From positions 26,317 through 90,316 of the forward strand of contig JAUSMB010000047.1 in assembly GCA_030645365.1 (NCBI GenBank): a DNA stretch of 64,000 nt. The letters run 5' to 3'. Shown here piece by piece: positions 46,762 to 56,402 of the stretch (positions within the stretch are counted from its first letter, which is position 1; each line of letters begins with the position of its first letter). The position numbers and the translations under genes were made by a program. A model generated the notes under the pieces. The model was not told the DNA's origin, did not search any database, and saw only the letters and a list, made by a program, of their open reading frames with translations. The stretch comes from Rugosibacter sp. (GTDB taxonomy: Bacteria; Pseudomonadota; Gammaproteobacteria; Burkholderiales; Rhodocyclaceae).

Positions 46762-47877
46762 ATGATGATCCGGACACCTTTCATCGTGCGATTTTTTTCC
46801 GCCACCAGTCGGCGCGGCTGGATTGGCCTGGGATTTTTTTCCCTGATCACCCTGGTGCTGATGCCCTTGTTGCACCTTGCCCTGCCGGAAGGCAGCACAT
46901 TCCATGTATCGGGTTACGTCATCACACTGATCGGCAAGATACTCTGTTATGCCATTGTGGCCGTGGCGATGGATTTGATTTGGGGATATGCCGGCATACT
47001 CTCTCTCGGGCATGGGGTTTTCTTTGCGCTCGGCGGTTACGCTTTCGGCATGTACCTGATGCGGCAGATCGGGCGTGACGGCAGCTATAAATCCGATTTG
47101 CCTGACTTCATGGTGTTCCTCGATTGGAAAGAACTACCCTGGTACTGGGCGGGGAGCGATAGCATGTTCTGGTCAATTGTCCTGGTACTCGTCGTGCCGG
47201 CTTTACTGGCTTTTATTTTCGGGTTCTTCGCTTTTCGTTCGCGGATCAAGGGCGTGTATTTTTCCATCATCACGCAGGCCATGACGTATGCCTTCATGCT
47301 GCTGTTCTTCCGCAATGAAACAGGTTTTGGCGGCAACAACGGGTTCACCGACTTCAAGCGCATTCTCGGCTACGGCATCACCACGCCGGAAATGCGCGTC
47401 ACCTTGTTTGCGCTGTCGGCGCTGACGCTGATGGCGGTGCTGGTGCTTGGCCGTTATCTGGTCACATCCAAGTTTGGCCGCGTGCTTACCGCCATCCGGG
47501 ACGCCGAGACGCGGGTCATGTTCATCGGTTACAACCCGCTGTGGTACAAATTGTTCATCTGGACCTTATCTGCCATGCTGTGCGCTATTGCCGGGGTGCT
47601 GTATGTGCCGCAGGTCGGCATCATCAACCCGTCGGAAATGAGCCCAGCCAATTCGATCGAGATCGCCATCTGGGTAGCTGTCGGTGGCCGTGGAACGCTG
47701 ATAGGGCCGGTGCTGGGTGCTTTCATTGTGAATCTGGCGAAGAGTTACTTTACGGTGGCTTTTCCTGAATACTGGCTGTTCTTTCTTGGCGCCTTGTTTA
47801 TTGGCGTAACGCTATGGCTGCCAAGAGGCGTTGTTGGTTTGTGGCGCACGATGACGGAAAAGAGGATAGCGCGATGA
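46762..47877 (+). CDS. urtC: Urea ABC transporter permease UrtC
   Basis: This 371-aa LivM-type permease has about 9 spans and the urea-subfamily motifs DLIWGYAGILSLGHGVFFALGGYAFGMYLMR, YFSIITQAMTYAFMLLFFRNETGFGGNNGFTDFK and WVAVGGRGTLIGPVLGAFIVN. It starts 5 bp after urtB and its stop overlaps urtD. Confidence 0.95.
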   Translation: MMIRTPFIVRFFSATSRRGWIGLGFFSLITLVLMPLLHLALPEGSTFHVSGYVITLIGKILCYAIVAVAMDLIWGYAGILSLGHGVFFALGGYAFGMYLMRQIGRDGSYKSDLPDFMVFLDWKELPWYWAGSDSMFWSIVLVLVVPALLAFIFGFFAFRSRIKGVYFSIITQAMTYAFMLLFFRNETGFGGNNGFTDFKRILGYGITTPEMRVTLFALSALTLMAVLVLGRYLVTSKFGRVLTAIRDAETRVMFIGYNPLWYKLFIWTLSAMLCAIAGVLYVPQVGIINPSEMSPANSIEIAIWVAVGGRGTLIGPVLGAFIVNLAKSYFTVAFPEYWLFFLGALFIGVTLWLPRGVVGLWRTMTEKRIAR

Positions 47878-48722
47878 GTACAACAAGCACGGCACTTGAC
47901 GCGCTCAATCCATTGAAGAAAAAAGAAAGTGCTGGCGATGGCGCCGGTAGCCATATTCTGGTACCTGGCAAGCTGGATATCTCGCATAAAGTTATTCTCT
48001 ATCTGGACAGCATCACCGTCAGTTTCGATGGTTTCAAAGCCCTGAACAATCTAAGCATGGAAATTGATGCGGGCGAGCTACGCTGCATCATCGGCCCTAA
48101 TGGCGCGGGCAAGACCACGATGATGGATGTGATCACCGGCAAGACCCGGCCGGATGAAGGGCGCTGTTTTTTCGGCCAGACCATCGATTTGACACGCATG
48201 ACAGAGCCTGAAATTGCCCATGCCGGCATCGGGCGAAAATTTCAGAAACCCACCATCTTTGAAGCACATACGGTTTTCGATAATCTTGAGTTGGCGTTAA
48301 AAACCGATAAAAGTGCCTGGCACAGTCTATTTGCCACGGTGAATGATGAGGTGCGTGATCGTGTCAGCGACACCTTGCGTACCATTCGGCTGGATACAGA
48401 GGCTGGCCGGCCGGCGGGTCTGCTCTCGCATGGCCAGAAGCAGTGGCTGGAAATCGGCATGTTGCTGATTCAGGAACCCAAACTGTTGTTGCTGGATGAG
48501 CCGGTGGCTGGCATGACGGATGACGAAACCGCACGTACTGGCGAGCTGTTCAAGTCGCTTGCCGGAAAACATTCACTGGTGGTGGTGGAGCATGACATGG
48601 CGTTCATTGAACAGCTTGGCGGCAAGGTGACGGTATTGCACGAAGGTTCAGTGCTCGCGGAAGGCGATCTGGCGACGGTGCAGAATGACGAACGCGTGAT
48701 TGAAGTTTATTTGGGCAGATAA
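47874..48722 (+). CDS. urtD: Urea ABC transporter ATP-binding protein UrtD
   Basis: UrtD is the LivG-like ATPase. The start at 47874 (MSTTSTALDALNPL) overlaps the urtC stop; the track ORF begins further upstream with a non-conserved stretch inside urtC. Of 282 aa, the Walker A is GPNGAGKTTMMDV, the signature region is LLSHGQKQWLEIGMLL (Ser-His instead of the classic SGGQ, as usual for UrtD) and Walker B is LLLLDEPVAGM. Confidence 0.95.
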   Translation: MSTTSTALDALNPLKKKESAGDGAGSHILVPGKLDISHKVILYLDSITVSFDGFKALNNLSMEIDAGELRCIIGPNGAGKTTMMDVITGKTRPDEGRCFFGQTIDLTRMTEPEIAHAGIGRKFQKPTIFEAHTVFDNLELALKTDKSAWHSLFATVNDEVRDRVSDTLRTIRLDTEAGRPAGLLSHGQKQWLEIGMLLIQEPKLLLLDEPVAGMTDDETARTGELFKSLAGKHSLVVVEHDMAFIEQLGGKVTVLHEGSVLAEGDLATVQNDERVIEVYLGR

Positions 48723-48724
48723 AA

Positions 48725-49495
48725 ATGTTGATCGTAGACCAACTCAATCAGTATTACGGTGGCAGCCATATTCTGCGCAATGTCGGCTTTGATGCGCCGC
48801 CGGGCAAGGTCACCACGCTGCTTGGCCGTAACGGCGTGGGCAAGACCACGCTGCTCAAGTGTCTGATGGGCCTGGTGCCGGCCAAATCAGGCACGATGCG
48901 GTTTGAAGAGAGAGAGATCACGACCATGCCGTCGTACGCGCGGGCGCGCGCCGGTATTGGCTATGTGCCGCAAGGGCGCGAAATCTTTGCGCGGCTGACG
49001 GTGGAAGAAAACCTGCTGATGGGCATGGCGGGTTTGTCGGGCAAAAGCAAGTTGCCGGAACGTATCTTTGAACTTTTCCCCGTGTTGAAAAACATGCTCA
49101 AGCGGCGCGGGGGCGATCTCTCCGGCGGGCAGCAACAACAGTTGGCGATTGGCCGCGCGCTGGCGATGAATCCACGGCTATTGATTCTGGATGAGCCGAC
49201 CGAAGGCATTCAGCCGTCGATCATCAAGGACATTGAAAAAGCCATCCGCGTCGTCGCCAACAGCCGGGCAAAACTCAAGACCGCCGAACAGACAAGGGAT
49301 CAGGAAGAAATTCAGGACGCGATCCGCAAGGTGGCGGCAACCGGCGAAGTGGCTATTCTGCTGGTCGAGCAATACTATGACTTCGCGCGGGCGCTGGCCG
49401 ATTTCTACCTGGTGATGGAGCGTGGCGAAATTATCAAGCGCGGTGTCGGGGCGGACATGGAGAAGGACCGTGTGCGCGAAGCCCTGGCCGTCTGA
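48725..49495 (+). CDS. urtE: Urea ABC transporter ATP-binding protein UrtE
   Basis: UrtE is the LivF-like second ATPase, 256 aa, with Walker A GRNGVGKTTLLKC, signature DLSGGQQQQLAIGRAL and Walker B LLILDEPTEGIQPS. A 25-residue charged insertion (ANSRAKLKTAEQTRDQEEIQ) follows Walker B. It closes the transporter unit, 21 bp before ureD. Confidence 0.95.
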   Translation: MLIVDQLNQYYGGSHILRNVGFDAPPGKVTTLLGRNGVGKTTLLKCLMGLVPAKSGTMRFEEREITTMPSYARARAGIGYVPQGREIFARLTVEENLLMGMAGLSGKSKLPERIFELFPVLKNMLKRRGGDLSGGQQQQLAIGRALAMNPRLLILDEPTEGIQPSIIKDIEKAIRVVANSRAKLKTAEQTRDQEEIQDAIRKVAATGEVAILLVEQYYDFARALADFYLVMERGEIIKRGVGADMEKDRVREALAV

Positions 49496-49516
49496 TGTGG
49501 ACGCTATGATTCGGCA

Positions 49517-50362
49517 ATGCATCCCGCTGAACCCATTACCCCCTGCTGGCTGGCAACCCTCGATCTGGATTTCGAACGGCGGGGTGCGGCAACCATTCTG
49601 GTCAGCAGGAAGCACTATGGCCCTTTGCGTGTCCAAAAGTCGCTGTATCCCGAAGGGGAAAATATTTGCCATGCCATTGTCTTGCATCCGCCGGCGGGGA
49701 TCGCGGGTGGCGACCGCTTGCAGATCAATGCGACGGTCGGCGCAGAGGCCCATGCCTTGCTCACCACGCCCGGTGCGGGCAAATGGTATCGCTCGGGCGG
49801 CGCTTGCGCGGAGCAGGCCGTGACCATAAAAGTCGGCGCTGGCGGGACGGCGGAATGGTTGCCGCAGGAGAGCATTCTGTTCAATGGTGCCGAGGCGAAT
49901 ATGCATACCACGGTGGAACTGGCCGCAGGCGCGCGCTTCATCGGTATCGAGACGCTATGTTTTGGCCGCCGTGCGAGTGGCGAAACATTTGATAAGGGTA
50001 GCGCCCGGCTGGGTACGGATATTTTCATCGAAGGCATACCGCTGTGGCGGGAACGCGGAATCATTGAAGGTGGTTCGGCGCTCATGCATTCCCCTGTCGG
50101 TCTGGGAGGGCATAGCGTTTGCAGCACCGTGCTGGCAGCGGGTGTGGATGTTTCGCCTGAAACGCTGGCGGCTTGCCGCCAGGTGACTGTGGTCGAGGAT
50201 GCGGCAACGTATGGTCTTTCTGCGCTGCCGAATCTGTTCGTCGGGCGCTATCTGGGCCATTCGCCCGAGGCGGCTCGGCATTGGTTTATTGCCCTGTGGC
50301 AACATTTGCGTCCGGCAATCATGTCGCGTGAGATGGTGATGCCGCGCATCTGGCAGACATGA
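49517..50362 (+). CDS. ureD: Urease accessory protein UreD
   Basis: UreD binds apo-urease and, with UreF and UreG, delivers nickel. The 281-aa protein has the family motifs HPPAGIAGGDRLQINATVG, HALLTTPGAGKWYRS and AEWLPQESILFNGAEANM. Minus-strand dispersed-repeat copy 12 covers the codons for IKVGAGGTA just before that last motif. It opens the urease operon 21 bp after urtE. Confidence 0.94.
   Translation: MHPAEPITPCWLATLDLDFERRGAATILVSRKHYGPLRVQKSLYPEGENICHAIVLHPPAGIAGGDRLQINATVGAEAHALLTTPGAGKWYRSGGACAEQAVTIKVGAGGTAEWLPQESILFNGAEANMHTTVELAAGARFIGIETLCFGRRASGETFDKGSARLGTDIFIEGIPLWRERGIIEGGSALMHSPVGLGGHSVCSTVLAAGVDVSPETLAACRQVTVVEDAATYGLSALPNLFVGRYLGHSPEAARHWFIALWQHLRPAIMSREMVMPRIWQT
49828..49852 (-). 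repeat. Dispersed 25-bp repeat, copy 12 (minus strand, inside ureD)
   Basis: Two mismatches to the consensus on the minus strand (CC for AT). Read on the coding strand it gives KVGAGGTA. Confidence 0.7.
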
Positions 50363-50383
50363 AAAGAACTTGAGAGAAAACCG

Positions 50384-50686
50384 ATGGAGCTGACCCCGAG
50401 AGAAAAAGACAAGCTGCTGATTTTTACCGCTGCGCTGCTGGCTGAACGCCGTAAGGCGCGCGGCCTCAAGCTCAACTATCCGGAGGCGGTCGCCTTCATC
50501 TCGGCGGGTATCCTTGAAGGCGCCCGCGATGGCAAGAGCGTCGCCGAACTGATGAGCTACGGTGCCACCCTGTTGAGCCGCGATGACGTGATGGAAGGTA
50601 TCCCCGAGATGATTCCGGATATTCAGGTAGAGGCGACTTTCCCGGATGGCACCAAGCTGGTGACCGTGCATAACCCCATTATCTAA
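50384..50686 (+). CDS. ureA: Urease gamma subunit
   Basis: The 100-aa small subunit of urease. It starts [23 protein letters not shown] and carries [28 protein letters not shown] and the C-terminal [18 protein letters not shown], all family-typical. The gamma and beta subunits are separate genes as in most bacteria. It is followed at 10 bp by a small membrane-protein gene. Confidence 0.97.
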   Translation: MELTPREKDKLLIFTAALLAERRKARGLKLNYPEAVAFISAGILEGARDGKSVAELMSYGATLLSRDDVMEGIPEMIPDIQVEATFPDGTKLVTVHNPII

Positions 50687-50696
50687 GGAGACTGTG

Positions 50697-50960
50697 ATGA
50701 AAAAAATGACCTTGCTGCTTGCTGCTCTGTTGCCCTGTTTCGCCCAGGCGCATACCGGTACCGATGGTGGTGTGCACCATCATTCCCTATGGCAATTGGG
50801 TCTTCATCATCCATTGATTGGCATGGCTTATCTGGCTGCGATGCTGCTGTTGGGGGTATGGAGTGTGCAACGCTTCCGCCATCGGCGTGTGGCACGGTTT
50901 GCGGGTGTCACCGTTGCTGTGCTTGGCAGCTTCGTGGGCGTTGCACTTTTTGTTGCATGA
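50697..50960 (+). CDS. Small His-rich membrane protein, half-length HupE/UreJ-like
   Basis: The ATG at 50697 follows AAGGAG. The 87-aa protein has a signal peptide ([13 protein letters not shown]), then the histidine-rich stretch [11 protein letters not shown], the motif [22 protein letters not shown] and a second span ([17 protein letters not shown]). The motif resembles the N-terminal part of HupE/UreJ nickel-permease-like proteins (usually about 190 aa, HPLTGLDHLLAM), here cut to about half. The stop overlaps an ATG for ureB. It may act in nickel supply to urease; this is inference. Confidence 0.7.
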   Translation: MKKMTLLLAALLPCFAQAHTGTDGGVHHHSLWQLGLHHPLIGMAYLAAMLLLGVWSVQRFRHRRVARFAGVTVAVLGSFVGVALFVA

Positions 50961-50968
50961 CCCGACGC

Positions 50969-51277
50969 ATGATTCCCGGGCAAATGGATGTCGCCCCAGG
51001 CGATATCGAAATCAATGTCGGCCGCCGTACCTGCGTGCTGCAGGTTTCCAACACCGGCGACAGGCCGATTCAGGTCGGCTCCCATTACCATTTTTTTGAA
51101 ACCAACGAGGCATTGGCCTTCGATCGAGCCCAGGCGCGTGGCATGCGGCTGAACATCGCGGCGGGCACTGCCGTGCGTTTTGAGCCGGGACAGATGCGCA
51201 CGGTCAGTCTGGTGGACTACGCAGGCGAACGCACGGTGTATGGCTTCCAGGGCAAGGTGCAAGGGGCGCTGGAATGA
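50969..51277 (+). CDS. ureB: Urease beta subunit
   Basis: The start is set at 50969 ([18 protein letters not shown]), the conserved UreB N-terminus, giving 102 aa. An in-frame ATG at 50957 that overlaps the preceding stop codon is an alternative and would add four residues. Motifs are [21 protein letters not shown] and the C-terminal [14 protein letters not shown]. The 3' end overlaps ureC. Confidence 0.96.
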   Translation: MIPGQMDVAPGDIEINVGRRTCVLQVSNTGDRPIQVGSHYHFFETNEALAFDRAQARGMRLNIAAGTAVRFEPGQMRTVSLVDYAGERTVYGFQGKVQGALE

Positions 51278-52974
51278 AGATCGCCAGACAAGCCTATGCC
51301 GAAATGTTCGGCCCCACGGTGGGCGATCGTGTACGGCTGGCGGACACCGAGCTGTGGATCGAGGTGGAAAAGGATTACACGGTTTATGGTGACGAAGTAA
51401 AGTTTGGTGGTGGCAAGGTCATCCGCGACGGCATGGGGCAGGGGCAAAAGCTGGCCAAGGATGTCGCCGATACGGTAATCACCAATGTGCTCATCGTCGA
51501 TGCGGTGCAGGGCATCGTCAAGGCCGATATCGGGTTGAAGTACGGCATGATTTCGGCCATCGGCAAGGCGGGTAATCCGGATGTACAACCCGGGGTAACA
51601 ATCGCCATCGGCGCGGGCACGGAGATTATCGCCGGTGAAGGCATGATCATCACGGCGGGCGGATTGGACGTGCACATCCATTTCATTTGCCCGCAGCAGA
51701 TAGAAGAAGCGTTGATGTCCGGTGTCACCACGATGCTCGGCGGCGGCACGGGGCCAGCCACAGGGACTTTCGCCACAACCTGCACGCCGGGGCCATGGCA
51801 TATCCATTCCATGCTCTCGGCCGCCGAGGCTTTTCCGATGAACCTGGGATTTCTGGGCAAGGGCAATGCTTCGCTGCCCGGCCCTTTGCGGGAACAAGTG
51901 GAAGCCGGCGTGATTGGCCTGAAACTCCACGAAGACTGGGGCACCACCCCGGCCGCGATTGATAACTGCCTCACCGTGGCCGACGAGATGGATGTACAGG
52001 TTGCGATTCATACCGACACGCTGAATGAATCCGGTTTTGTGGAATCGACACTGGCTGCCTTCAAGGGGCGCACCATCCACACCTATCACACCGAAGGTGC
52101 TGGTGGCGGGCATGCGCCGGACATCATCAGGGCGGCCTCCCTGCCCAATGTGTTGCCCAGTTCGACCAACCCGACGCGGCCTTACACGGTGAACACCATT
52201 GACGAGCATCTCGACATGCTGATGGTCTGCCATCACCTTGATCCGGCGATTGCGGAAGATGTGGCGTTTGCCGAATCACGCATCCGCCGCGAAACGATTG
52301 CCGCCGAGGACATCCTGCACGATCTGGGCGTTTTTTCGATGATCTCCTCGGATTCCCAGGCCATGGGGCGCGTCGGTGAAGTGATATTGCGCACCTGGCA
52401 GACCGCGCACAAAATGAAAATACAGCGCGGTACATTGAAGGAAGATGTGGCGCGCAACGATAACTACCGTGTCAAGCGCTACATCGCCAAATACACCATC
52501 AACCCGGCCATCACTCATGGCATAGCGCATATTGTCGGCTCGATCGAACCCGGCAAGCTGGCCGATCTGGTGTTGTGGAAGCCTGCCTTCTTCGGCGTCA
52601 AGCCCAGCCTGATACTCAAAGGCGGCATGATCGCCGCGGCCGCGATGGGCGACCCGAATGCCTCGATTCCGACACCGCAACCGGTGCACTACCGGCCCAT
52701 GTTTGGCAGTTTTGGCGGCGGGCTGAAAACTTCGCTGACCTTTGTTTCGCAAGCGTCATTAAGAAATCCGGATGTGCAATCCCTCGGCTTGAAAAAATGT
52801 CTGGAGCCGGTCAAAAACTGCCGCACGATCAGCAAAGCCGACATGGTGCACAACAGTGCCACGCCAGTGATAGAAGTGGATGCGGAAACCTATGCCGTGC
52901 GTGCCGATGGCGAGTTGCTGGTCTGTGAGCCGGTAAGCGTCTTGCCGATGGCCCAACGATATTTTCTATTCTGA
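51274..52974 (+). CDS. ureC: Urease alpha subunit (catalytic)
   Basis: UreC holds the dinuclear nickel site that splits urea to ammonia and carbamate. The 566-aa chain has the nickel-ligand motif [14 protein letters not shown], the carbamylated lysine region [37 protein letters not shown]-like active-site histidines, and the flap [24 protein letters not shown]. Length and all key residues are normal. The antisense ORF 51217..52236 is a shadow. Confidence 0.98.
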   Translation: MKIARQAYAEMFGPTVGDRVRLADTELWIEVEKDYTVYGDEVKFGGGKVIRDGMGQGQKLAKDVADTVITNVLIVDAVQGIVKADIGLKYGMISAIGKAGNPDVQPGVTIAIGAGTEIIAGEGMIITAGGLDVHIHFICPQQIEEALMSGVTTMLGGGTGPATGTFATTCTPGPWHIHSMLSAAEAFPMNLGFLGKGNASLPGPLREQVEAGVIGLKLHEDWGTTPAAIDNCLTVADEMDVQVAIHTDTLNESGFVESTLAAFKGRTIHTYHTEGAGGGHAPDIIRAASLPNVLPSSTNPTRPYTVNTIDEHLDMLMVCHHLDPAIAEDVAFAESRIRRETIAAEDILHDLGVFSMISSDSQAMGRVGEVILRTWQTAHKMKIQRGTLKEDVARNDNYRVKRYIAKYTINPAITHGIAHIVGSIEPGKLADLVLWKPAFFGVKPSLILKGGMIAAAAMGDPNASIPTPQPVHYRPMFGSFGGGLKTSLTFVSQASLRNPDVQSLGLKKCLEPVKNCRTISKADMVHNSATPVIEVDAETYAVRADGELLVCEPVSVLPMAQRYFLF

Positions 52975-52975
52975 A

Positions 52976-53485
52976 ATGATTGTTATCGAAAAATTGGCGG
53001 CAGCGGACGCGCCAGCAACCGAAAAACTGGAACTTCCTTTTGAACTGCGCAGCAAGAGCCGCTTGCGTACCCATCTGGTGAACAATGAGGAGTGCGGGCT
53101 GTTCCTTGACCGGGGTACTGTCTTGCGCGGGGGCGACAAGCTGGTTGGCAACGATGGCCGCATCGTTGAAGTCGTTGCCGCAGGCGAAAAAGTCATGGAG
53201 GCACGCAGCGCTGATCCCTTATTGCTGGTGCGTGCTGCTTACCACTTGGGCAACCGTCATGTGCCGGTGCAAGTGGGCAGTGGTTTTTTGCGCTTTGGTT
53301 ACGACCACGTGCTGGGTGAGATGGTGCGTGGGTTGGGTTTGACGCTGCTTGAAACCGAAGCACCCTTCGAGCCGGAAAGCGGTGCTTATGGACAGCATGG
53401 CGGCCACGCGCATCCGCAGGGTCACAGCGCCGATGGTGAAGGCAAGGGGCCGCGCATCCATGACATGGCGCGCTACGCCAAATGA
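52976..53485 (+). CDS. ureE: Urease accessory protein UreE
   Basis: UreE is the nickel metallochaperone. The 169-aa protein has the N-terminal domain with NNEECGLFLDRGTVLRGGDKL, the conserved YHLGNRHVPVQV (metal-binding His), and a His-rich tail (YGQHGGHAHPQGH). It starts 2 bp after ureC and overlaps ureF. Confidence 0.95.
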   Translation: MIVIEKLAAADAPATEKLELPFELRSKSRLRTHLVNNEECGLFLDRGTVLRGGDKLVGNDGRIVEVVAAGEKVMEARSADPLLLVRAAYHLGNRHVPVQVGSGFLRFGYDHVLGEMVRGLGLTLLETEAPFEPESGAYGQHGGHAHPQGHSADGEGKGPRIHDMARYAK

Positions 53486-54150
53486 ATACGGCGTTGATTC
53501 GTCTGCTGCAACTGGTCAGCCCAACGTTGCCGATTGGCGCTTACAGCTATTCGCAAGGGCTGGAATGGGCGGTTGAAAGCGGGGCGGTCAACAATGAAGA
53601 CGACGCCCGCCAATGGATAGGCGATTGCCTGACATTTGGTGTGGCAAGATTCGAGGCCATTTATCTTACGCATATGATCGCTGCCTGGGAAGCCTCTGAT
53701 ACCGAGCGTCTGGTCAAGCTAGATGCGGAATTCATCGCCAGCCGTGAAACGCTGGAGTTGCGTTCCGAGACATTGCAAATGGGTTATTCGATGGCCAAGC
53801 TGTTGCATGATTTGCCGGGATTCCCGGCCGAGGTTTTGGCTGAATTTACTGCACGCAGTTTCCCGCTGGCATGGAGTTGCGCCGCCGCGCATTGGAAAAT
53901 TCCTGCCGATGAAGCGATTGCCGCCTATTTGTGGGCATGGCTAGAGAATCAAGTCATGGCGGCGATCAAGGCCGTCCCGCTTGGCCAGACGGCCGGTCAG
54001 CGTTTGCTGCTGAATTTGGGTGAACGTTTGCCCGAGCTGGCTAAAAAAGTGGCTGTTGAGCCATTGGAATCCAGCGCAAATTTTCTGCCCATGTTCGCAA
54101 TCAACAGCAGTCTCCACGAAACCCAATACAGCCGGATTTTCCGCTCATGA
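53482..54150 (+). CDS. ureF: Urease accessory protein UreF
   Basis: UreF, 222 aa and all-helical, bridges UreD and UreG in the nickel-loading complex. Motifs are [45 protein letters not shown], and the C-terminal [15 protein letters not shown]. Starts overlap at both ends (ATGA type) show translational coupling with ureE and ureG. Confidence 0.95.
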   Translation: MNTALIRLLQLVSPTLPIGAYSYSQGLEWAVESGAVNNEDDARQWIGDCLTFGVARFEAIYLTHMIAAWEASDTERLVKLDAEFIASRETLELRSETLQMGYSMAKLLHDLPGFPAEVLAEFTARSFPLAWSCAAAHWKIPADEAIAAYLWAWLENQVMAAIKAVPLGQTAGQRLLLNLGERLPELAKKVAVEPLESSANFLPMFAINSSLHETQYSRIFRS

Positions 54151-54773
54151 ACACACTTTCCGATAAAAATTCCAGGCTGCTGCGTGTCGGCATTGGCGGC
54201 CCGGTCGGCTCTGGCAAGACGGCGCTGACGCTGGCGCTGTGCCTGGCGCTGCGTGACAAATACAACATCGCCGTAGTCACCAACGATATTTACACCGAAG
54301 AAGATGCCCAGTTTCTGGTGCGCAATGAGGCGCTGGAACCTGCACGGATTATTGGCGTGGAAACTGGCGGTTGTCCGCATACCGCGATTCGTGAAGACGC
54401 CAGCATCAATCTGGAAGCGGTTGACCGGCTCAATATTCGCTTTCCCAACCTTGATGTGGTTTTCGTGGAAAGTGGCGGTGACAATCTGGCGGCCACCTTC
54501 AGCCCGGAGCTTTCCGATTTGACCATTTACGTCATCGATGTTGCCGCAGGCGAAAAAATTCCGCGCAAAGGCGGCCCCGGCATCACCCGATCCGATTTGC
54601 TGGTAATCAACAAGATCGATCTGGCGCCCATGGTCGGCGCGTCGCTGGAGGTCATGGCGACGGATACCAAACGCATGCGTGGTGAGCGTCCGTTTGTGTT
54701 CACCAATCTCAAGACCGGGCATGGGTTGGAAACCATCGTGGCTTTTATCGAGCGCCAGGGCATGCTGATTTGA
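54147..54773 (+). CDS. ureG: Urease accessory GTPase UreG
   Basis: UreG hydrolyses GTP to drive nickel insertion. The 208-aa SIMIBI GTPase has P-loop [27 protein letters not shown], the nickel-binding [17 protein letters not shown] and [14 protein letters not shown]. It ends the urease operon. Confidence 0.97.
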   Translation: MNTLSDKNSRLLRVGIGGPVGSGKTALTLALCLALRDKYNIAVVTNDIYTEEDAQFLVRNEALEPARIIGVETGGCPHTAIREDASINLEAVDRLNIRFPNLDVVFVESGGDNLAATFSPELSDLTIYVIDVAAGEKIPRKGGPGITRSDLLVINKIDLAPMVGASLEVMATDTKRMRGERPFVFTNLKTGHGLETIVAFIERQGMLI

Positions 54774-54858
54774 TGCGGTAGTGCAGCAAACCCTTGATCT
54801 TTTCCTGTTAAGGCCGCATATTGTTCCCTGTTCCCCATGAGGGCTTCAGGAGATTCGC

Positions 54859-55497
54859 ATGAAATCACGTGTTATCGCGCTGTGTGCTTTAGCCGCCTTG
54901 CTGCTTTCGGGCTGCGGCTATAACCAGATCCAGATCAATGACGAGCAGGTAACAGCGGCCTGGTCGGAGGTGTTGAATCAGTACCAGCGGCGCGCCGACC
55001 TGGTGCCAAATTTGGTGGCTACCGTGCAGGGTTATGCCGCGCATGAAAAAGATGTGCTGACACGGGTCACCGAGGCGCGAGCCAGTGTCGCCGGTATCCA
55101 GGCGACGCCGGAGCTGATCAACGATCCGGCGGCGTTCGCCAAGTTCCAGCAGGCGCAGGGTGAGTTGAGCGGGGCGCTGTCCCGCCTGCTGGTGGTCGCC
55201 GAAAATTATCCCAACCTCAAGGCGGATGCGAGCTTCCGCGACTTGCAGGCGCAGCTTGAAGGCACCGAAAACCGTATTACGGTGGCGCGCAACCGATATA
55301 TCCAGGATGTCAAAACCTACAACGTTTCGGTACGCACCTTCCCCAACAACCTGACGGCGATGGCCATGGGCTGGAAGCCGAAAGCCAATTTCAGCGTGGA
55401 GAACGAAAAAGCGATCTCGGCCCCGCCGAAGGTTGATTTTGGCGGCGCGGCCAGCGGTGCTGCGAATAGCGCACAGCCAGCACCGGCCGGCAACTGA
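54859..55497 (+). CDS. LemA family lipoprotein
   Basis: The 212-aa protein has a lipoprotein-like signal (CALAALLLSGCGYNQI, lipobox LLSGC) and the LemA helical domain with AAWSEVLNQYQRRADLVPNLVATVQGYAAHEKDVLTRVTEAR and YNVSVRTFPNNLTAMAMGWKPKANF. LemA proteins are typically encoded with TPM-domain partners, as here. Their role is not settled, possibly membrane homeostasis. Confidence 0.9.
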   Translation: MKSRVIALCALAALLLSGCGYNQIQINDEQVTAAWSEVLNQYQRRADLVPNLVATVQGYAAHEKDVLTRVTEARASVAGIQATPELINDPAAFAKFQQAQGELSGALSRLLVVAENYPNLKADASFRDLQAQLEGTENRITVARNRYIQDVKTYNVSVRTFPNNLTAMAMGWKPKANFSVENEKAISAPPKVDFGGAASGAANSAQPAPAGN

Positions 55498-55520
55498 GCC
55501 CAACTGAGCCCAACTGAACC
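55491..55520 (+). repeat. Decamer tandem repeat at the lemA stop codon
   Basis: CAACTGAGCC, CAACTGAGCC and CAACTGAACC stand head to tail. The first unit carries the lemA stop TGA. It looks like slippage or local duplication in the spacer. Confidence 0.8.
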
Positions 55521-55536
55521 CTCAGGCGACGTTTTG

Positions 55537-56400
55537 ATGCGAGACTTTTTACAGGCGGCGCGGGCGGCGCTGGTCTTTCTGCTGCTGGGCATTTGTTCTT
55601 TGGGCACGGCGTATGCGGCCAGCGGCGATTTACTGCCTGTTCCGCTGCCTATTCCGCCATTGACTGCTCGCATCGTCGATATGACCAACACGCTGGATAC
55701 GCAACAGCGCGCAACGCTGGAGTCCCGCCTGGCGGCGCTGGAACAGGCGAAAGGCGCACAAGTCGCCGTGTTGCTAGCGCCGACTTTTCAGCCAGAAAGC
55801 ATCGAGCAGTTCGGCATACGTCTGGCTGACGCCTGGAAGCTGGGGCGCAAGGGGGTCGATGATGGCGTCATTCTGCTTATTGCTAAAGATGACCGGCAAC
55901 TGCGCATCGAGGTGGGCTATGGGTTGGAAGGCGCACTCAATGATGCTACCGCCAAGCGAATTATCAGCGAAGTGATTACGCCGCATTTTCGCGAGGGCGA
56001 TTACTTCGGCGGCATTGATGCCGGAGTCACGGCAATTCAAACCGTTATCGAGGGTGAGCCGCTGCCTGCGCCAAGCGCCGGTTCAGCCGCCAACAGGGCG
56101 GGGCAAATTGAAGGCGGGTTGCTGCCGTTACTGGCGGGTGCTGCGTTTTTTGCGCCGCTGCTGAATCGCTTGCTGGGTCTGGGCGGATCCTTGCTTGCCG
56201 CAGGCATCGGCGTGTTGATCGGTGGCTGGCTGCTGGGCTCGTGGCTTATTGGTTTGGTGTTTGGCATTTTTGTTCTTTTCTTTTCTTTTATGCGCGGCGG
56301 GCTGGGTGGCGGGATGGGCGGCCGCTCTGGGGGATTCGGCGGCGGCTTTGGCGGCGGCGGCGGTGGATTTGGCGGCGGTGGTGCCTCGGGGAGATGGTGA
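55537..56400 (+). CDS. TPM-domain membrane protein with Gly-rich tail
   Basis: From ATG 55537, 287 aa. A signal peptide (ALVFLLLGICSLGTAYA) is followed by a TPM_phosphatase domain: VDMTNTLDTQQRATLESRLAAL-type start, AQVAVLLAPTFQPESIEQFGIRLADAWKLGRKGVDDGVILLIAKDDRQLRIEVGYGLEG. Then come hydrophobic spans and a C-terminal Gly-rich run (GGMGGRSGGFGGGFGGGGGG). It is usual next to lemA. A dispersed-repeat copy falls exactly on the conserved AVLLAPTFQPE segment. Confidence 0.92.
   Translation: MRDFLQAARAALVFLLLGICSLGTAYAASGDLLPVPLPIPPLTARIVDMTNTLDTQQRATLESRLAALEQAKGAQVAVLLAPTFQPESIEQFGIRLADAWKLGRKGVDDGVILLIAKDDRQLRIEVGYGLEGALNDATAKRIISEVITPHFREGDYFGGIDAGVTAIQTVIEGEPLPAPSAGSAANRAGQIEGGLLPLLAGAAFFAPLLNRLLGLGGSLLAAGIGVLIGGWLLGSWLIGLVFGIFVLFFSFMRGGLGGGMGGRSGGFGGGFGGGGGGFGGGGASGRW
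55764..55788 (+). repeat. Dispersed 25-bp repeat, copy 8 (inside the TPM-domain gene)
   Basis: Two mismatches to the consensus. In frame it is AVLLAPTF, a conserved part of the TPM domain, so this copy cannot be a later insertion. The bases after it (CAGCC) continue to resemble copy 4. Confidence 0.85.
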
Positions 56401-56402
56401 AA

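Noticed and set aside
51217-52236. 339-aa minus-strand ORF opposite ureC
   Set aside because: It lies fully on a conserved catalytic gene with intact motifs; the antisense frame is open because of GC-rich codon use.
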